A DNA stretch of 64,000 nucleotides from Prevotella sp. DNF00663 (GTDB lineage Bacteria > Bacteroidota > Bacteroidia > Bacteroidales > Bacteroidaceae): assembly GCF_001553265.1 (NCBI RefSeq), contig NZ_KQ960617.1:1-64000 (forward strand), read 5' to 3'. Below, piece by piece: positions 32,531 to 42,011 of the stretch. Position numbers and translations under genes: made by a program. The notes under the pieces are model-generated. The model had not been told where the DNA came from, made no database searches, and worked only from the letters and a program-made list of their open reading frames with translations. Positions within the stretch are counted from its first letter, which is position 1, and the number at the start of each line of letters is the position of its first letter.

Positions 32531-35206
32531 TTAGAACTTATAAGTGTAACTTATTGATGGAATGATGGGTATAAAGCCTTTTGCCTGAGCTGTAAACTTA
32601 CCTTCTTTGTTCACTTTGATTTGTACGTAAAGTGGGTTTAGGTGACAATATACATTATAAAGACTGACGTTCCATATACGTTCGTGTTTCTTCTTGGTAA
32701 GTTTATGGAAGTCGAATCCTACATCCAAGCGATGGTAGAGTGGCAACGATTGGTTGTGGGGACGGTCGTAGATATAGCCAAAGCTAGCTATATTATCGCC
32801 CAGATTCAAATAGTATTGCACGATTCCGTCGTCAATATTTGCGGGCACTTCCGGCAAATTAGCATACTGTGTAGGGATACTTACGCGATTACCACTGTGT
32901 AAAGTCCAAGCTGCAAAGCAATAGATGTTGCGTGCTAGATGGTATCTGCCACTGATATTGAATTTATGTCGGTTGTCGAATTTGTCGTAATACCATCCCG
33001 GATAGAACTCTTTAAATTTGCGTTTATTCCATGAAAGCGTGTAAGCTGCGTCTATCTTGAGGTCTTTGGTCTTATATCCGAGGTCGACCGAGATGCCGTA
33101 ATAGCGTCCTTTTCCTTGCATGATGTCTTTGTCCCAACTAGCTGCCGGCGGTTCCAGTCCCATCCAATTAGCATATTGTACTAGATTGTGCGAAGACTTA
33201 TAGTATGCTTCAAGCGAGGCTGTCCAGTTATGTCCAAGCTGCGTATATACTCCTGTGGCAACCTGATACGACCGCATTGGTCTTAGCGAACGAGTTGTCG
33301 GCACCCAGTAATCAGTCGGCATGTCAAGATAGGTATTGGAAAGTTTGTGAACGAATTGGGTCATGGATGTCCATGAAAGTTTCATGGAGAGATGGTTGTT
33401 TACCTGATATTTGATAGCTAAACGAGGATCAATATTGAAGTAATTCTTACCCACAATACCGAAAAGGTCTAAATGTATGCCGGCATTGAGGCTTAGATGG
33501 TTGTTGAAAGTCATCTCATCTTCGATGTAAGCATTCCGTTCCATAGCGTGCAAACGGTTGTGGCTAGTGGTTCTAACGCTATCCAGTTCGTTCTCGTTAT
33601 AGCCATAGTAATCCAGTCGTCTGTAGGTTTGGGGATGGAATGTATGGTAGGTAAGGTCGTTACCAAAGCGTATATGGTGGGTTGGGTTCGGTCTGTAATC
33701 GAACTCAGTACGGTATCCTAAGTCGTAGATAGTAGATTTGTAGCCATGCTCTGTGTGCGAAATATCGGCCGTAGTATGGTCTAAGAAGTATATTCTATCA
33801 TCGTCGCTATAGGTGTAGTTCGACCTGTTATAAGAGTAAATACCAATGAAATTGGCGAAAAGTTTGTGCGAAAATTGGTATCGCCAAGCCACTGTGGCGT
33901 TGAAATTCCCCCATGTTAATTTCGATTTACTGATTTCCCGATCCCATTCGGTCAATATGGCTGAAGCCACATTGTTGTCTAATCGTAGCATATCGCGCCC
34001 CGAATAGAGGCTCAATGCCAATTTGCTTCGGTCGTTAAACTTATGTGTAACCTTCGCATTGACGTCATGGAAGATATAGTTGACAGTGGTCTTTTTGAAT
34101 TCTTTACTATGACTGATAATCGAAGAGATAGGCTTGGAGAGCAGGTCTATCCATGAACGTCGGATGCCAATATTGAATGAAGTCTTGCCTTTCTTGATAG
34201 GTCCTTCGAGTTGGAACCGTCCGTCTATCAGTCCGATAGAGGCAGCTCCGTGTATTTGTTCCATATTTCCTTCGTTGGTACGGACGTCGATAACCGATGA
34301 CAGTCGGCCACCGTAGCGTGCCGGAAAGCCGCTTTTATAGAAGTCTACATTGTTTACTATGTTTGTATTGAAGGCCGAGAAGATACCTAATGTGTGGTTT
34401 GAATGGTAGAGTGGGCTGCTATCCAGCAGGAATAGATTCTCATCATTGTTGCCACCATGTACGTAAAGTCCGGAGGCAATCTCTACACCTTCGGCCACAC
34501 CGGAGAGTCTTTGTAATGTCTTTACCACATCGGGCGAACTGAGTAGTGAGAACTCTGTCTGTAGATCTTTGCGTCCAAACGAACGTTTACCTGTCTGTGT
34601 GGTCAGCAAAGGTGAGTTCAAATCGCCCGTGACAACAATCTCCGAGAGGTGTGTATTCTCCTTGAGAATGATAGAACAATTGTGGTTGCGCTTGAGTTCA
34701 AAGCTTCTTATTTCATCAGAGAACCCTATGTAAGAAATGCGAATCGTATGTTGCCCACTTGGCAGTGTGAGACTATAGAAGCCGTATTCATTGGTCATGG
34801 TGCCTGCACCTGTATCTTTATCGTAGATGGTTGCATTGATAAGCACTTCTCCATGTTCGTCGTGTACGTATCCACTAATTGTATATAGGGTAGGTGGTTT
34901 GGGCTGGTTTTTGACGACTTGTAACTCTTTGGCTGTCAGTATTACGTATTGTCCTTGTATCGACCAAGCTATATGGGTATTGCCAAAGAGTTGTGTTAAA
35001 GCTTCAGAGAGTGTCAAGCCTTTTATAGAAGCCCCATTGTAAGCTTGATTGATGGGTAGTGAAGAGTCATAAATGAAGTGTACATGCCTATCTTTCTCAA
35101 TGAGAGCCATTTGTTGTTTGATAGAGGTTAGATCTTTTCCAAGACTCTCCATCGAAACAAAACAAATAAGTGCTATTGTTATATATATGGTATGAATGAA
35201 CTTCAT
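32531..35206 (-). CDS. TonB-dependent receptor with STN signalling domain
   Basis: 891 residues. Signal peptide (to about 23), STN domain (about 25-95, IKGLTLSEALTQLFGNTHIAWSI), carboxypeptidase-regulatory-like domain (about 105-180), plug (FSLLSSPDVVKTLQRLSGVAEG, YVHGGNNDENLFLLDSSPLYH), and a barrel ending PSISYTYKF. The STN domain implies signalling through the FecR protein encoded downstream, plus ligand uptake. The -7 box ends 4 nt from the start codon, so the mRNA may be leaderless. No enzyme genes nearby; the ligand is unknown. Confidence 0.9.
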   Translation of the reverse strand: MKFIHTIYITIALICFVSMESLGKDLTSIKQQMALIEKDRHVHFIYDSSLPINQAYNGASIKGLTLSEALTQLFGNTHIAWSIQGQYVILTAKELQVVKNQPKPPTLYTISGYVHDEHGEVLINATIYDKDTGAGTMTNEYGFYSLTLPSGQHTIRISYIGFSDEIRSFELKRNHNCSIILKENTHLSEIVVTGDLNSPLLTTQTGKRSFGRKDLQTEFSLLSSPDVVKTLQRLSGVAEGVEIASGLYVHGGNNDENLFLLDSSPLYHSNHTLGIFSAFNTNIVNNVDFYKSGFPARYGGRLSSVIDVRTNEGNMEQIHGAASIGLIDGRFQLEGPIKKGKTSFNIGIRRSWIDLLSKPISSIISHSKEFKKTTVNYIFHDVNAKVTHKFNDRSKLALSLYSGRDMLRLDNNVASAILTEWDREISKSKLTWGNFNATVAWRYQFSHKLFANFIGIYSYNRSNYTYSDDDRIYFLDHTTADISHTEHGYKSTIYDLGYRTEFDYRPNPTHHIRFGNDLTYHTFHPQTYRRLDYYGYNENELDSVRTTSHNRLHAMERNAYIEDEMTFNNHLSLNAGIHLDLFGIVGKNYFNIDPRLAIKYQVNNHLSMKLSWTSMTQFVHKLSNTYLDMPTDYWVPTTRSLRPMRSYQVATGVYTQLGHNWTASLEAYYKSSHNLVQYANWMGLEPPAASWDKDIMQGKGRYYGISVDLGYKTKDLKIDAAYTLSWNKRKFKEFYPGWYYDKFDNRHKFNISGRYHLARNIYCFAAWTLHSGNRVSIPTQYANLPEVPANIDDGIVQYYLNLGDNIASFGYIYDRPHNQSLPLYHRLDVGFDFHKLTKKKHERIWNVSLYNVYCHLNPLYVQIKVNKEGKFTAQAKGFIPIIPSISYTYKF

Positions 35207-35210
35207 TCTA

Positions 35211-35218
35211 CAAAAATA
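35211..35218 (-). promoter_or_regulatory. -7 box of receptor-DUF4249-fecR operon
   Basis: TATTTTTG on the minus strand, 4 nt before ATG 35206. It overlaps the left arm of the palindrome at 35214-35237. Confidence 0.55.
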
Positions 35219-35237
35219 CGCAAAAGTTTGCGTATTT
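35214..35237. promoter_or_regulatory. Perfect palindrome over the receptor promoter (operator candidate)
   Basis: Arms AAATACGCAAA (35214-35224) and TTTGCGTATTT (35227-35237) with a 2-bp centre. Position across the -7 box and the spacer suits a repressor site. Confidence 0.55.
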
Positions 35238-35676
35238 CTTATTCCATCAAATCTTTTTCTTAGAAAACATGAACAGAGAGGAGAGACTTTAAATCGTGTG
35301 AGTTGGCGTGTTTACCGCCATCGTAAAGTTGAGTGTCTAAATGTGTGTCCGTTATATGAAAGTATATTGCTCTCCTTCTGTTTCATGCATATATATGTCC
35401 AGTTGAGATTTCATGGCTAGCCGGGAATGTCTTTATTCCCTTGGTTGTCAATCACTTTACTGTCTTGTAGAGAGAGATTCTACTCGTTAATTCATCTATA
35501 TGACGAGAAAAAATAAAATCCCCCTATCCGCTTAAGATATTTTTTTATTTTCTTTTTCCAAATGATTGAAATAGAATATAGTCCTTGTTAGAAATCCATA
35601 TAAAAGATATGCCATGCACGACTCGTTCAAAGTCCTGCATGACATATTATATAATAGTACGCGCGTGTGCGCGAGT
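35238..35676. other. Gene-free stretch upstream of receptor gene
   Basis: No gene seen. It contains the second copy of the G5...CGTCATAT leader motif (35488-35525, minus orientation). A lost sigma-factor gene could have stood here, but no coding remnant is recognisable. Confidence 0.4.
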
Positions 35677-36726
35677 TTACTGTGGTTGCATATTGATACT
35701 CTCCACGTTTCCTGTGATACCGTTCAATATAAGATTTGTATTGAACTTCTTACCAAATAATTCTCCGCTCATAGTTTCCATGCGTCCGAACTGCGCTGCA
35801 TAAAGTTCAAAGCTCGCCCATTGTTCATCTGCCTTGAATAAGGTGAGGCGGATACGTCCCGGCAGATTGACATTCAGGCCTATATCATCCTTGGATTTCT
35901 TCTCTTTCTCGGTTCCCAGCTGAATCGTAGCGATGTCGTGCAAGTCCTCAACCTTTACAAGATAAGGTCTGCCGGCAAGATCGTCAATGTCTACCATGCC
36001 CAATTTTTGAGAGAAGCGGAATAGTAGTTGTTTATCAACCTCTTTTTCTGGAACGAATGTTATCTCTGTCTCAACGGTGTCTTTTTGCGTTGTTCCTTCG
36101 AACACCTGCATCAGTGCACGCTCCTGTTTGTCTAGGTTTTCAAACATCAATTTGAGTTGTTCTCCATCTTTGGGCATAAAGTCGGCCTCTCCACGCGACA
36201 GTTGGTTGCGGCTATCGCGTATGTCGTATATCTCACGTGCAATGAGTTCGGCCATTTTCGCAGAACTTCCGGCAGCCAAAATGTCCTCAGTCATATAGTT
36301 GTGGGCGTCTATTGGAGTCGGTTTGCGAGCCGGTTTGAAAGCCTTATAAGGTCGTTGTTTCTTCGGTTGGGCGTTGACAGCCAGCAGCACGCCGTTCTCA
36401 TCTCTGTTCACACTATAGATGACATGCTTCTTGTCCAGTTGCAATGTGAACTGCTTGGTAGAGTCGGGTAGACCCACCGAACGTGTACTTACGCTTACCA
36501 ATCTGTATGTAGTGGTTGGTTTTTGCGGTACGTCGCGCATTCTCATATATTTGTCGGCATAGAGCGCCAGTTGCCCCGGAGTGGTGGTAGTCTTCTCTAT
36601 GAGCACGTTGAACTTGATGGCCGTTTTAGGCAAGAAATACGTTGTTCCTTCCACAGGCTGTTGAGCTTGTAGATTCATGGCAGTCAGTATAAGGGCTGCC
36701 GGTAGCAAGATTTTCTTGATATTCAT
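35677..36726 (-). CDS. DUF4831 family exported protein
   Basis: 349 residues with a signal peptide ending near MNLQAQ. The rest matches the Bacteroidales DUF4831 family: VEGTTYFLPKTAIKFNVLIEKTTTTPGQLALYADKYM, the GEADFMPKDGEQLKLMFENLDKQERALMQVFEGTT stretch, and C-terminal LPGRIRLTLFKADEQWASFELYAAQFGRMETM. Function unknown; probably periplasmic or outer-membrane associated. It begins 4 bp after nnrDE, so both are co-transcribed. Confidence 0.85.
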   Translation of the reverse strand: MNIKKILLPAALILTAMNLQAQQPVEGTTYFLPKTAIKFNVLIEKTTTTPGQLALYADKYMRMRDVPQKPTTTYRLVSVSTRSVGLPDSTKQFTLQLDKKHVIYSVNRDENGVLLAVNAQPKKQRPYKAFKPARKPTPIDAHNYMTEDILAAGSSAKMAELIAREIYDIRDSRNQLSRGEADFMPKDGEQLKLMFENLDKQERALMQVFEGTTQKDTVETEITFVPEKEVDKQLLFRFSQKLGMVDIDDLAGRPYLVKVEDLHDIATIQLGTEKEKKSKDDIGLNVNLPGRIRLTLFKADEQWASFELYAAQFGRMETMSGELFGKKFNTNLILNGITGNVESINMQPQ

Positions 36727-36730
36727 AGTT

Positions 36731-38248
36731 TCAGTCGTTTAAACGTTTAAAAGCTTGCGGCAGATACTCTATCAAATCGCTGGCTATGAGGCTCTCCATG
36801 CCTTTGTCGCGAACAGCGATGTCGCCGGCCAGTCCATGTAGATACATGCCTAATAGGCATGCTTCGCGCTGCTGATAACCACGAGCTAACAAACCTGTGA
36901 TGATACCTGTGAGTACGTCACCGCTCCCCGCTGTGGCCATACCGGCATTTCCTGTACTGTTGAAGAGGATGTTACCATCGGGCAAGCAGAGTGCCGAGTA
37001 GTGTCCTTTTAGGATGATGTATGCCCCCAAATGCTCAGCTAAGTCGCGTGCTTTGGCCAATCGTTCGTAGTCTCCGTTACTTGCTCCGCCCGATAGACGG
37101 TCGAACTCTTTGGGATGTGGTGTCATGATGATACCCTTAGGCAACTGTTGCATCCATGCCCGGTGGTTGGCCAACATGTTCAAAGCGTCGGCATCGGCCA
37201 CGATAGGGCACTGAGTACGACGTAATTGGGCAATCATAGCGATGGCTGTACTCTCCTGTAGCCCCATACCGGGACCTATACCTAGTACATCGAAGTCGGC
37301 AGTATCAACAGGTTCGGAGAAGAAAGTTTCGTCTTTATCTAGTTGCATCACGGCTTCCGGGACGCTGATTTGCATGATGTCGTAATTGCGTTTTGGCGTG
37401 TTTATGGTTACCTTTCCTGCTCCCGAACGCATACAAGCTTTGGCAGCGAGTATCGCTGCTCCCGACATACCGTAGCTTCCGGCAATGAGTAAAGCGTTGC
37501 CCATGTTGCCCTTGTGTACGAAGTCACCACGATGTTTAAGCAGTTTTCTTACGTCGGTCTCATCAATAAGTGTGTAGGAAGCTTCTGTTTTTGCGATGTA
37601 TTCGGATGACAATAGGATGTCGAGTACCTGTATTTCGCCGAGGTATAGTTGGTTATCGGGCAACAGCATCGACAGTTTTTTCTGCTGTAAGGTGAGGGTG
37701 ACGTTGGCTCTTATGATGTTCATACGAACATTATAAGTATTGTCTTCGGTCATCAACCCCGACGGCATGTCGATGCTTACCACCTTGGCCGGTGACTGGT
37801 TGATGTATCTTACGAGCGAGGCAAAGCCCCCCGCCAGTGGCTTGTTGAGGCCTGAACCGAAAAGTCCGTCGACCACTAAGGTGTCGCTAGTGAGTTTGGG
37901 AGGATCAAAGTTGACGGATATTTCGTTGAACTCCTTGACACGTTTACAGTCAAGCAGTCGCTGTTTGTTGATGGTACAATCCTCGGATAGATAGTTGTGT
38001 ACGTTGAATAAGTACACGTTTACTTGGTAATCGTGCTCGGCTAACATGCGTGCTACGGCCAATGCATCGCCTCCGTTGTTACCCGGGCCGGCAAAAACCA
38101 TCACTTGCATACGGTTGGTCCACCGGTCGGTGATGGCTCTTGTGATGGCTTTAGCAGCACGTTCCATCAAGTCAATCGACTCGATGGGTTCGTGCTCTAT
38201 AGTATATTTGTCGAGTTCTTTGATTTGAACTCCGGTAAAAATCTTCAT
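36731..38248 (-). CDS. nnr: Bifunctional NAD(P)H-hydrate epimerase/dehydratase
   Basis: About 505 residues from ATG 38248. N-terminal YjeF_N epimerase (VMVFAGPGNNGGDALAVARML, VVDGLFGSGLNKPL, VSIDMPSGL) and C-terminal ADP-dependent dehydratase (VHKGNMGNALLIAGSYGMSGAAILAAKACMRSGAG, LGIGPGMG, ADADALN, MTPHPKEFDRL, NSTGNAGMATAGSGDVLTGIITGLLA). It repairs hydrated NADH/NADPH. The TATTTTTG box (38256-38263) ends 7 nt before this ATG, which favours this start over the one at 38266. Confidence 0.93.
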   Translation of the reverse strand: MKIFTGVQIKELDKYTIEHEPIESIDLMERAAKAITRAITDRWTNRMQVMVFAGPGNNGGDALAVARMLAEHDYQVNVYLFNVHNYLSEDCTINKQRLLDCKRVKEFNEISVNFDPPKLTSDTLVVDGLFGSGLNKPLAGGFASLVRYINQSPAKVVSIDMPSGLMTEDNTYNVRMNIIRANVTLTLQQKKLSMLLPDNQLYLGEIQVLDILLSSEYIAKTEASYTLIDETDVRKLLKHRGDFVHKGNMGNALLIAGSYGMSGAAILAAKACMRSGAGKVTINTPKRNYDIMQISVPEAVMQLDKDETFFSEPVDTADFDVLGIGPGMGLQESTAIAMIAQLRRTQCPIVADADALNMLANHRAWMQQLPKGIIMTPHPKEFDRLSGGASNGDYERLAKARDLAEHLGAYIILKGHYSALCLPDGNILFNSTGNAGMATAGSGDVLTGIITGLLARGYQQREACLLGMYLHGLAGDIAVRDKGMESLIASDLIEYLPQAFKRLND

Positions 38249-38255
38249 ATCCCTG

Positions 38256-38263
38256 CAAAAATA
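38256..38263 (-). promoter_or_regulatory. -7 box of nnr-DUF4831 operon
   Basis: TATTTTTG on the minus strand; the transcript would start at or next to the start codon. Confidence 0.55.
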
Positions 38264-38310
38264 CAAAAAAATGGCGGATATGAGAGTGGTTTGTCCTACT
38301 TTTTATTTGG

Positions 38311-38757
38311 TTATTGTATGTTGGCTTTACCGGCAAACTCGCCCTTTCGCTTCTGTTCTCCGCCACGAATAGTCTGCTTCAAATTGAAACGAAGTTCTAT
38401 ATTTTCTTTGCCCACCCTCTTTACAAATACGGAGCTTGTAGGGTCAAGTAAATTGTCTTTGCCATTGGCTTTGATGTCTTTGCTATCTACAGTCCAGTCT
38501 CCATTTTTGCTGAGATCAATCTCTTTACCGTCCATATTGCTGGGTACGGTGAATGTGATGTCTGCTTCGGGAGCTTTTCATGTGCTGTATTTGAAGATGT
38601 ATTTACCGTTGGCTTCTTTAAATGTGAGCATCTTGGAAAGTACATTCTTGTCGAACTCGTCGTCTTTGCTGCACGAGCTGAAAACAGTTGTTGATACTAA
38701 AGTAATTGCTGCTAAAAATAGAATCATCGAGATTCTTGAAATCATTTTCTTGTCCAT
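38311..38757 (-). pseudogene. Small lipoprotein with premature stop
   Basis: One frame from ATG 38757 gives a lipoprotein: MISRISMILFLAAI, lipobox VFSSCSKDDEFDK, then ANGKYIFKYST, a TGA at 38578-38580 (codon 60), and on through KAPEADITFTVPSNMDGKEIDL and NGDWTVDSKD to a normal end at 38311 (148 codons). A TGG (Trp) codon with one G-to-A change would explain the stop. No family recognised; the size resembles small Bacteroidales surface lipoproteins. The truncated form would be a 59-residue stub. Confidence 0.65.
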
Positions 38758-39298
38758 ATAGTTATAATCCTGATTAAAATAAAAACTTAAATAATTGGTG
38801 CAAAGTTATACATTTGTCTTGATAAAACTTTCAGTTTATACATTTTTCAATGTTATTTTTGGTGTTTTGGGAAGTTGGTTAGGGCGTTTTGAAGGCATGT
38901 GTAAGTGGCTGAGCCGACAGCAACTACTCTATCAATGACCGATGGTTTCCCAAAAGGGAGGGAGAACAAAGAACTTATCAGCTTAAAACTCATGAACTAA
39001 CAAGTTCACTCGATAACTCATCTACTCAAAAACTGATGAACTCAATTTGTTGCAGTAGTTTCTCAGTACTGCTGCCAAGCCCATTCAGCATTGCTGCAAG
39101 GGGGAGACAGCAAAAATGCCAAGACGCTGCAGTGGGCTAGTTGACAAATTGACGAGTAGACAAGTAGACGAGAGGGGGAACTAGAAGTGAGGAGTTAGGA
39201 GTTAGAAGTGATGAGTTGGTGGGGGTGAAAGAGACAATTTAACGATGTTGACTACGTAATATCTATGTGGAAATGTACTATTATTCATTTCTTTTTCG
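38758..39298. repeat. Gene-free stretch with palindromic element, copy 3
   Basis: No gene. From about 38990: ACTCATGAACTAACAAG-type words, then a core with TTGTTGCAGTAG, CAGCATTGCTGCAAG and GCTGCAGTGGGC (about 39045-39138), then GACGAGTAGACAAGTAGACGAG (39151-39172) and GAGGAGTTAGGAGTTAGAAG (about 39190-39210). These are the same modules as the copies near 3.3, 22.4 and 50.9 kb. Confidence 0.6.
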
Positions 39299-39306
39299 TA
39301 TTTTTG
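39299..39306 (+). promoter_or_regulatory. -7 box of hpt operon
   Basis: TATTTTTG, about 26 nt before ATG 39333; no clear -33 TTTG. Confidence 0.5.
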
Positions 39307-39332
39307 CAATCAAATTTTTTATTCCAAGTGCA

Positions 39333-39869
39333 ATGGATAAAGTAACTATTAAGGACAAAACGTTTAGGACGTTTATCCCTGAAGCAAAGATTCTAGAACG
39401 TGTGAAAGCAGTGGCTGAAAGGCTCAATCGTGATATGGCTGGCAAGAATCCACTGTTGTTGGCTGTGCTCAATGGCTCGTTTATCTTTGCAGCTGATTTG
39501 ATGCGCAACCTCACGATACCTTGTGAAATCTCATTTGTGAAGTTGGCTTCTTATCAAGGGACGACTTCTACGGGTACAATCACAGAGATTTTTGGTGTCA
39601 ATGAAGATTTGACGGGGCGCACAGTTGTTATCGTTGAAGATATTGTGGATACCGGATTGACCATGAAGCGCATGGTGGAACAACTTGGAACGCGTAAGCC
39701 TGCGTCTATCCATATTTGTACGTTGCTGTTGAAACCCGGTAAGTTGCAGGTACCACTCAATATAGAGTATGCTGCAATGGAGATTCCCAACGACTTTATT
39801 GTGGGCTATGGACTAGATTACGACCAGCAAGGTCGCGAGTTGAGAGACATTTACACGTTGGACAGCTGA
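39333..39869 (+). CDS. hpt: Hypoxanthine phosphoribosyltransferase
   Basis: 178 residues from ATG 39333; the longer frame upstream would start before the promoter box. Typical type I PRTase: LLAVLNGSFIFAADLMRNL, the flexible-loop SYQGTTSTG, and the PRPP-binding VVIVEDIVDTGLTM. It salvages hypoxanthine and guanine to IMP and GMP. The spacing to adk is 29 bp, so they are likely co-transcribed. Confidence 0.93.
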   Translation: MDKVTIKDKTFRTFIPEAKILERVKAVAERLNRDMAGKNPLLLAVLNGSFIFAADLMRNLTIPCEISFVKLASYQGTTSTGTITEIFGVNEDLTGRTVVIVEDIVDTGLTMKRMVEQLGTRKPASIHICTLLLKPGKLQVPLNIEYAAMEIPNDFIVGYGLDYDQQGRELRDIYTLDS

Positions 39870-39898
39870 TAAGAGAGAAGAAAATAATAAGATAAAAA

Positions 39899-40471
39899 AT
39901 GAAGAATATTGTAATTTTCGGTGCTCCCGGTGCTGGTAAAGGTACACAGAGCGATAAGTTGATTGAAAAGTACGGATTAGGTCATATCTCTACTGGTGAT
40001 GTGCTCCGTAGCGAGATTAAGAACGGTACAGAACTTGGCAAGACTGCGAAGGGATATATTGATAACGGCCAGTTGATACCCGATGAATTGATGATTGACA
40101 TCCTCGCCAGCGTATACGACGGCTTTGGAAAAGACCATGCCGGTGTGATTTTTGACGGGTTTCCCCGTACAACTCCACAAGCTGAGGCTTTGAAGAAGAT
40201 GCTCTCTGAGCGTGGACATAAGGTGGCTGCCATGCTGGAACTATCTGTTCCGGAAGACGAATTGATGGCTCGACTCATCAACCGTGGTAAGGAAAGTGGC
40301 CGCTCCGATGATAATGAAGAGACTATCAAGAAGCGTTTGAATGTATATAACACACAGACAGCTCCGCTTATCGACTGGTATGAGCAGGAAGGTATCCATC
40401 ATCATATCGAAGGACTTGGCACCGTTGACGAGATTTTTGCTCGTATAGCAACAGTAGTAGACGCTCTATAA
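39899..40471 (+). CDS. adk: Adenylate kinase
   Basis: 190 residues: P-loop IFGAPGAGKGTQSDKL, GHISTGDVLRSEI, VIFDGFPRTTPQAEAL and RLNVYNTQTAPLIDWYEQEG. It is the short form without a zinc-binding LID, usual in Bacteroidetes. It interconverts AMP, ADP and ATP. It follows hpt closely. Confidence 0.96.
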   Translation: MKNIVIFGAPGAGKGTQSDKLIEKYGLGHISTGDVLRSEIKNGTELGKTAKGYIDNGQLIPDELMIDILASVYDGFGKDHAGVIFDGFPRTTPQAEALKKMLSERGHKVAAMLELSVPEDELMARLINRGKESGRSDDNEETIKKRLNVYNTQTAPLIDWYEQEGIHHHIEGLGTVDEIFARIATVVDAL

Positions 40472-40819
40472 TAATATAGGGTGTTTAAGTTTCGCATGTA
40501 TGCTCAACTTAGGAGTTATCGGGAATTAAAGGGAGTTAGCAGGAGCTATCGGACAAATGTCTGTTATCTTCCGCTATCTCCCGTTACCTCCTACTAACTT
40601 CTATCTATATATCAACTTGTAAAAGCAGAGTAAGGTATAGGAGTTAGTGGGAGTGGATGGAAGCGTGAGCCACGGGCTTATGACTTTGCTGAGAACTCGA
40701 ATCCTACTAACTCTTGTTCGTTTTTAATAGATGGAGGTCTCTCCATGGATTTTTAGAAGGCATAAAGAATTGACTCCTAAACATCTGAACAAATTCCCCA
40801 ACGTGTAATCTAACAATAT
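40472..40819. repeat. Gene-free stretch with GGAGTTAGC-type inverted repeat
   Basis: No gene. An imperfect inverted repeat has arms 40532-40555 and 40558-40581 (24 bp, 18 matching, three of the six differences G:T-type) made of GGAG(T/A)TAGC and TATCGGACA words. A third related piece (AGGAGTTAGTGGGAGTGGATGG) lies near 40640. It is a different family from the CAGCAATGCTG elements. Confidence 0.5.
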
Positions 40820-42001
40820 ATGGCCGATTCAAATTTCGTAGACTACGTAAAGATACATTGTCGCTCAGGTAAGGGCGGAAGAGGTTCTATGCACTTACGC
40901 CACGTGAAATACCAGCCCAACGGTGGACCCGATGGTGGTGACGGTGGGCGTGGTGGTAACATCTATCTGCGTGGTAACCACAATTACTGGACGCTATTGC
41001 ACTTGAAATACCAGCGCCATATATTTGCAGAGCATGGTGGAAACGGTGGAAGAGACAAGTGTCATGGTACCGATGCTAAGGATGTGTACATTGATGTACC
41101 GTGTGGTACGGTGGTCTATAATGCTGAAACGGGTAAGTATATCTGTGATGTGATGGAAGACGGACAGGTGGTCATGCTGCTGAAAGGTGGTCGTGGCGGA
41201 CTTGGAAACTTTCAGTTCCGCACCGCAACCAATCAGGCTCCACGCTTCGCACAGCCCGGAGAACCGATGGAAGAGCTCACCGTAGTGATGGAGTTGAAAC
41301 TTTTGGCTGATGTGGGATTGGTGGGATTCCCCAACGCGGGTAAGTCCACGTTGCTTTCATCGTTGTCGAGTGCACGCCCGAAAATAGCCAACTATCCTTT
41401 CACAACGCTAGAACCGTCGCTTGGAATTGTGGGCTATCGCGATATGCAATCGTTTGTCATGGCCGATATTCCGGGAATTATTGAAGGGGCAAGTGAGGGT
41501 AGAGGACTCGGTTTGAGATTCCTTCGCCATATAGAACGAAACTCATTGTTGCTCTTTATGGTGCCCGGTGATACAGACGACATCAAGAAAGAGTATGAGA
41601 TTTTGCTGCGCGAATTGGGTAATTTCAACCCTGATATGCTGGATAAGCATCGTGTATTGGCCGTAACGAAGTGTGACTTACTAGACGAAGAGTTGATGGA
41701 GATGCTGAAAGAGACGTTGCCCGACGACCTACCGGTGGTGTTTATCTCGTCGGTGACAGGGCAAGGACTCATGGAATTGAAGGATATTTTGTGGCGCGAA
41801 CTGAACAGTGAGAGCAACAAACTGCAAGGAATCATGGCCGAAGATACACTCGTACATCGCGACAAAGACATGATACGCTTTGCCGACGAGATGCATGATG
41901 AAGGTGCCGATGAGGATGTTGAGGAACTGGAAGATGCTGATATCGAAGACTTCGACGAGTTGGATGACTTCGAATATGAGGATGAAGACGATATAGAATA
42001 A
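40820..42001 (+). CDS. obgE: GTPase Obg
   Basis: 393 residues: glycine-rich Obg domain (about 1-158, [27 protein letters not shown]), G domain with [17 protein letters not shown] (G1), [28 protein letters not shown] (G3), TKCD in place of the usual NKxD (G4) and [10 protein letters not shown], then a strongly acidic C-terminal tail of Glu/Asp. It is a ribosome-assembly and stress GTPase. Confidence 0.95.
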   Translation: MADSNFVDYVKIHCRSGKGGRGSMHLRHVKYQPNGGPDGGDGGRGGNIYLRGNHNYWTLLHLKYQRHIFAEHGGNGGRDKCHGTDAKDVYIDVPCGTVVYNAETGKYICDVMEDGQVVMLLKGGRGGLGNFQFRTATNQAPRFAQPGEPMEELTVVMELKLLADVGLVGFPNAGKSTLLSSLSSARPKIANYPFTTLEPSLGIVGYRDMQSFVMADIPGIIEGASEGRGLGLRFLRHIERNSLLLFMVPGDTDDIKKEYEILLRELGNFNPDMLDKHRVLAVTKCDLLDEELMEMLKETLPDDLPVVFISSVTGQGLMELKDILWRELNSESNKLQGIMAEDTLVHRDKDMIRFADEMHDEGADEDVEELEDADIEDFDELDDFEYEDEDDIE

Positions 42002-42011
42002 TAACAAGCCC

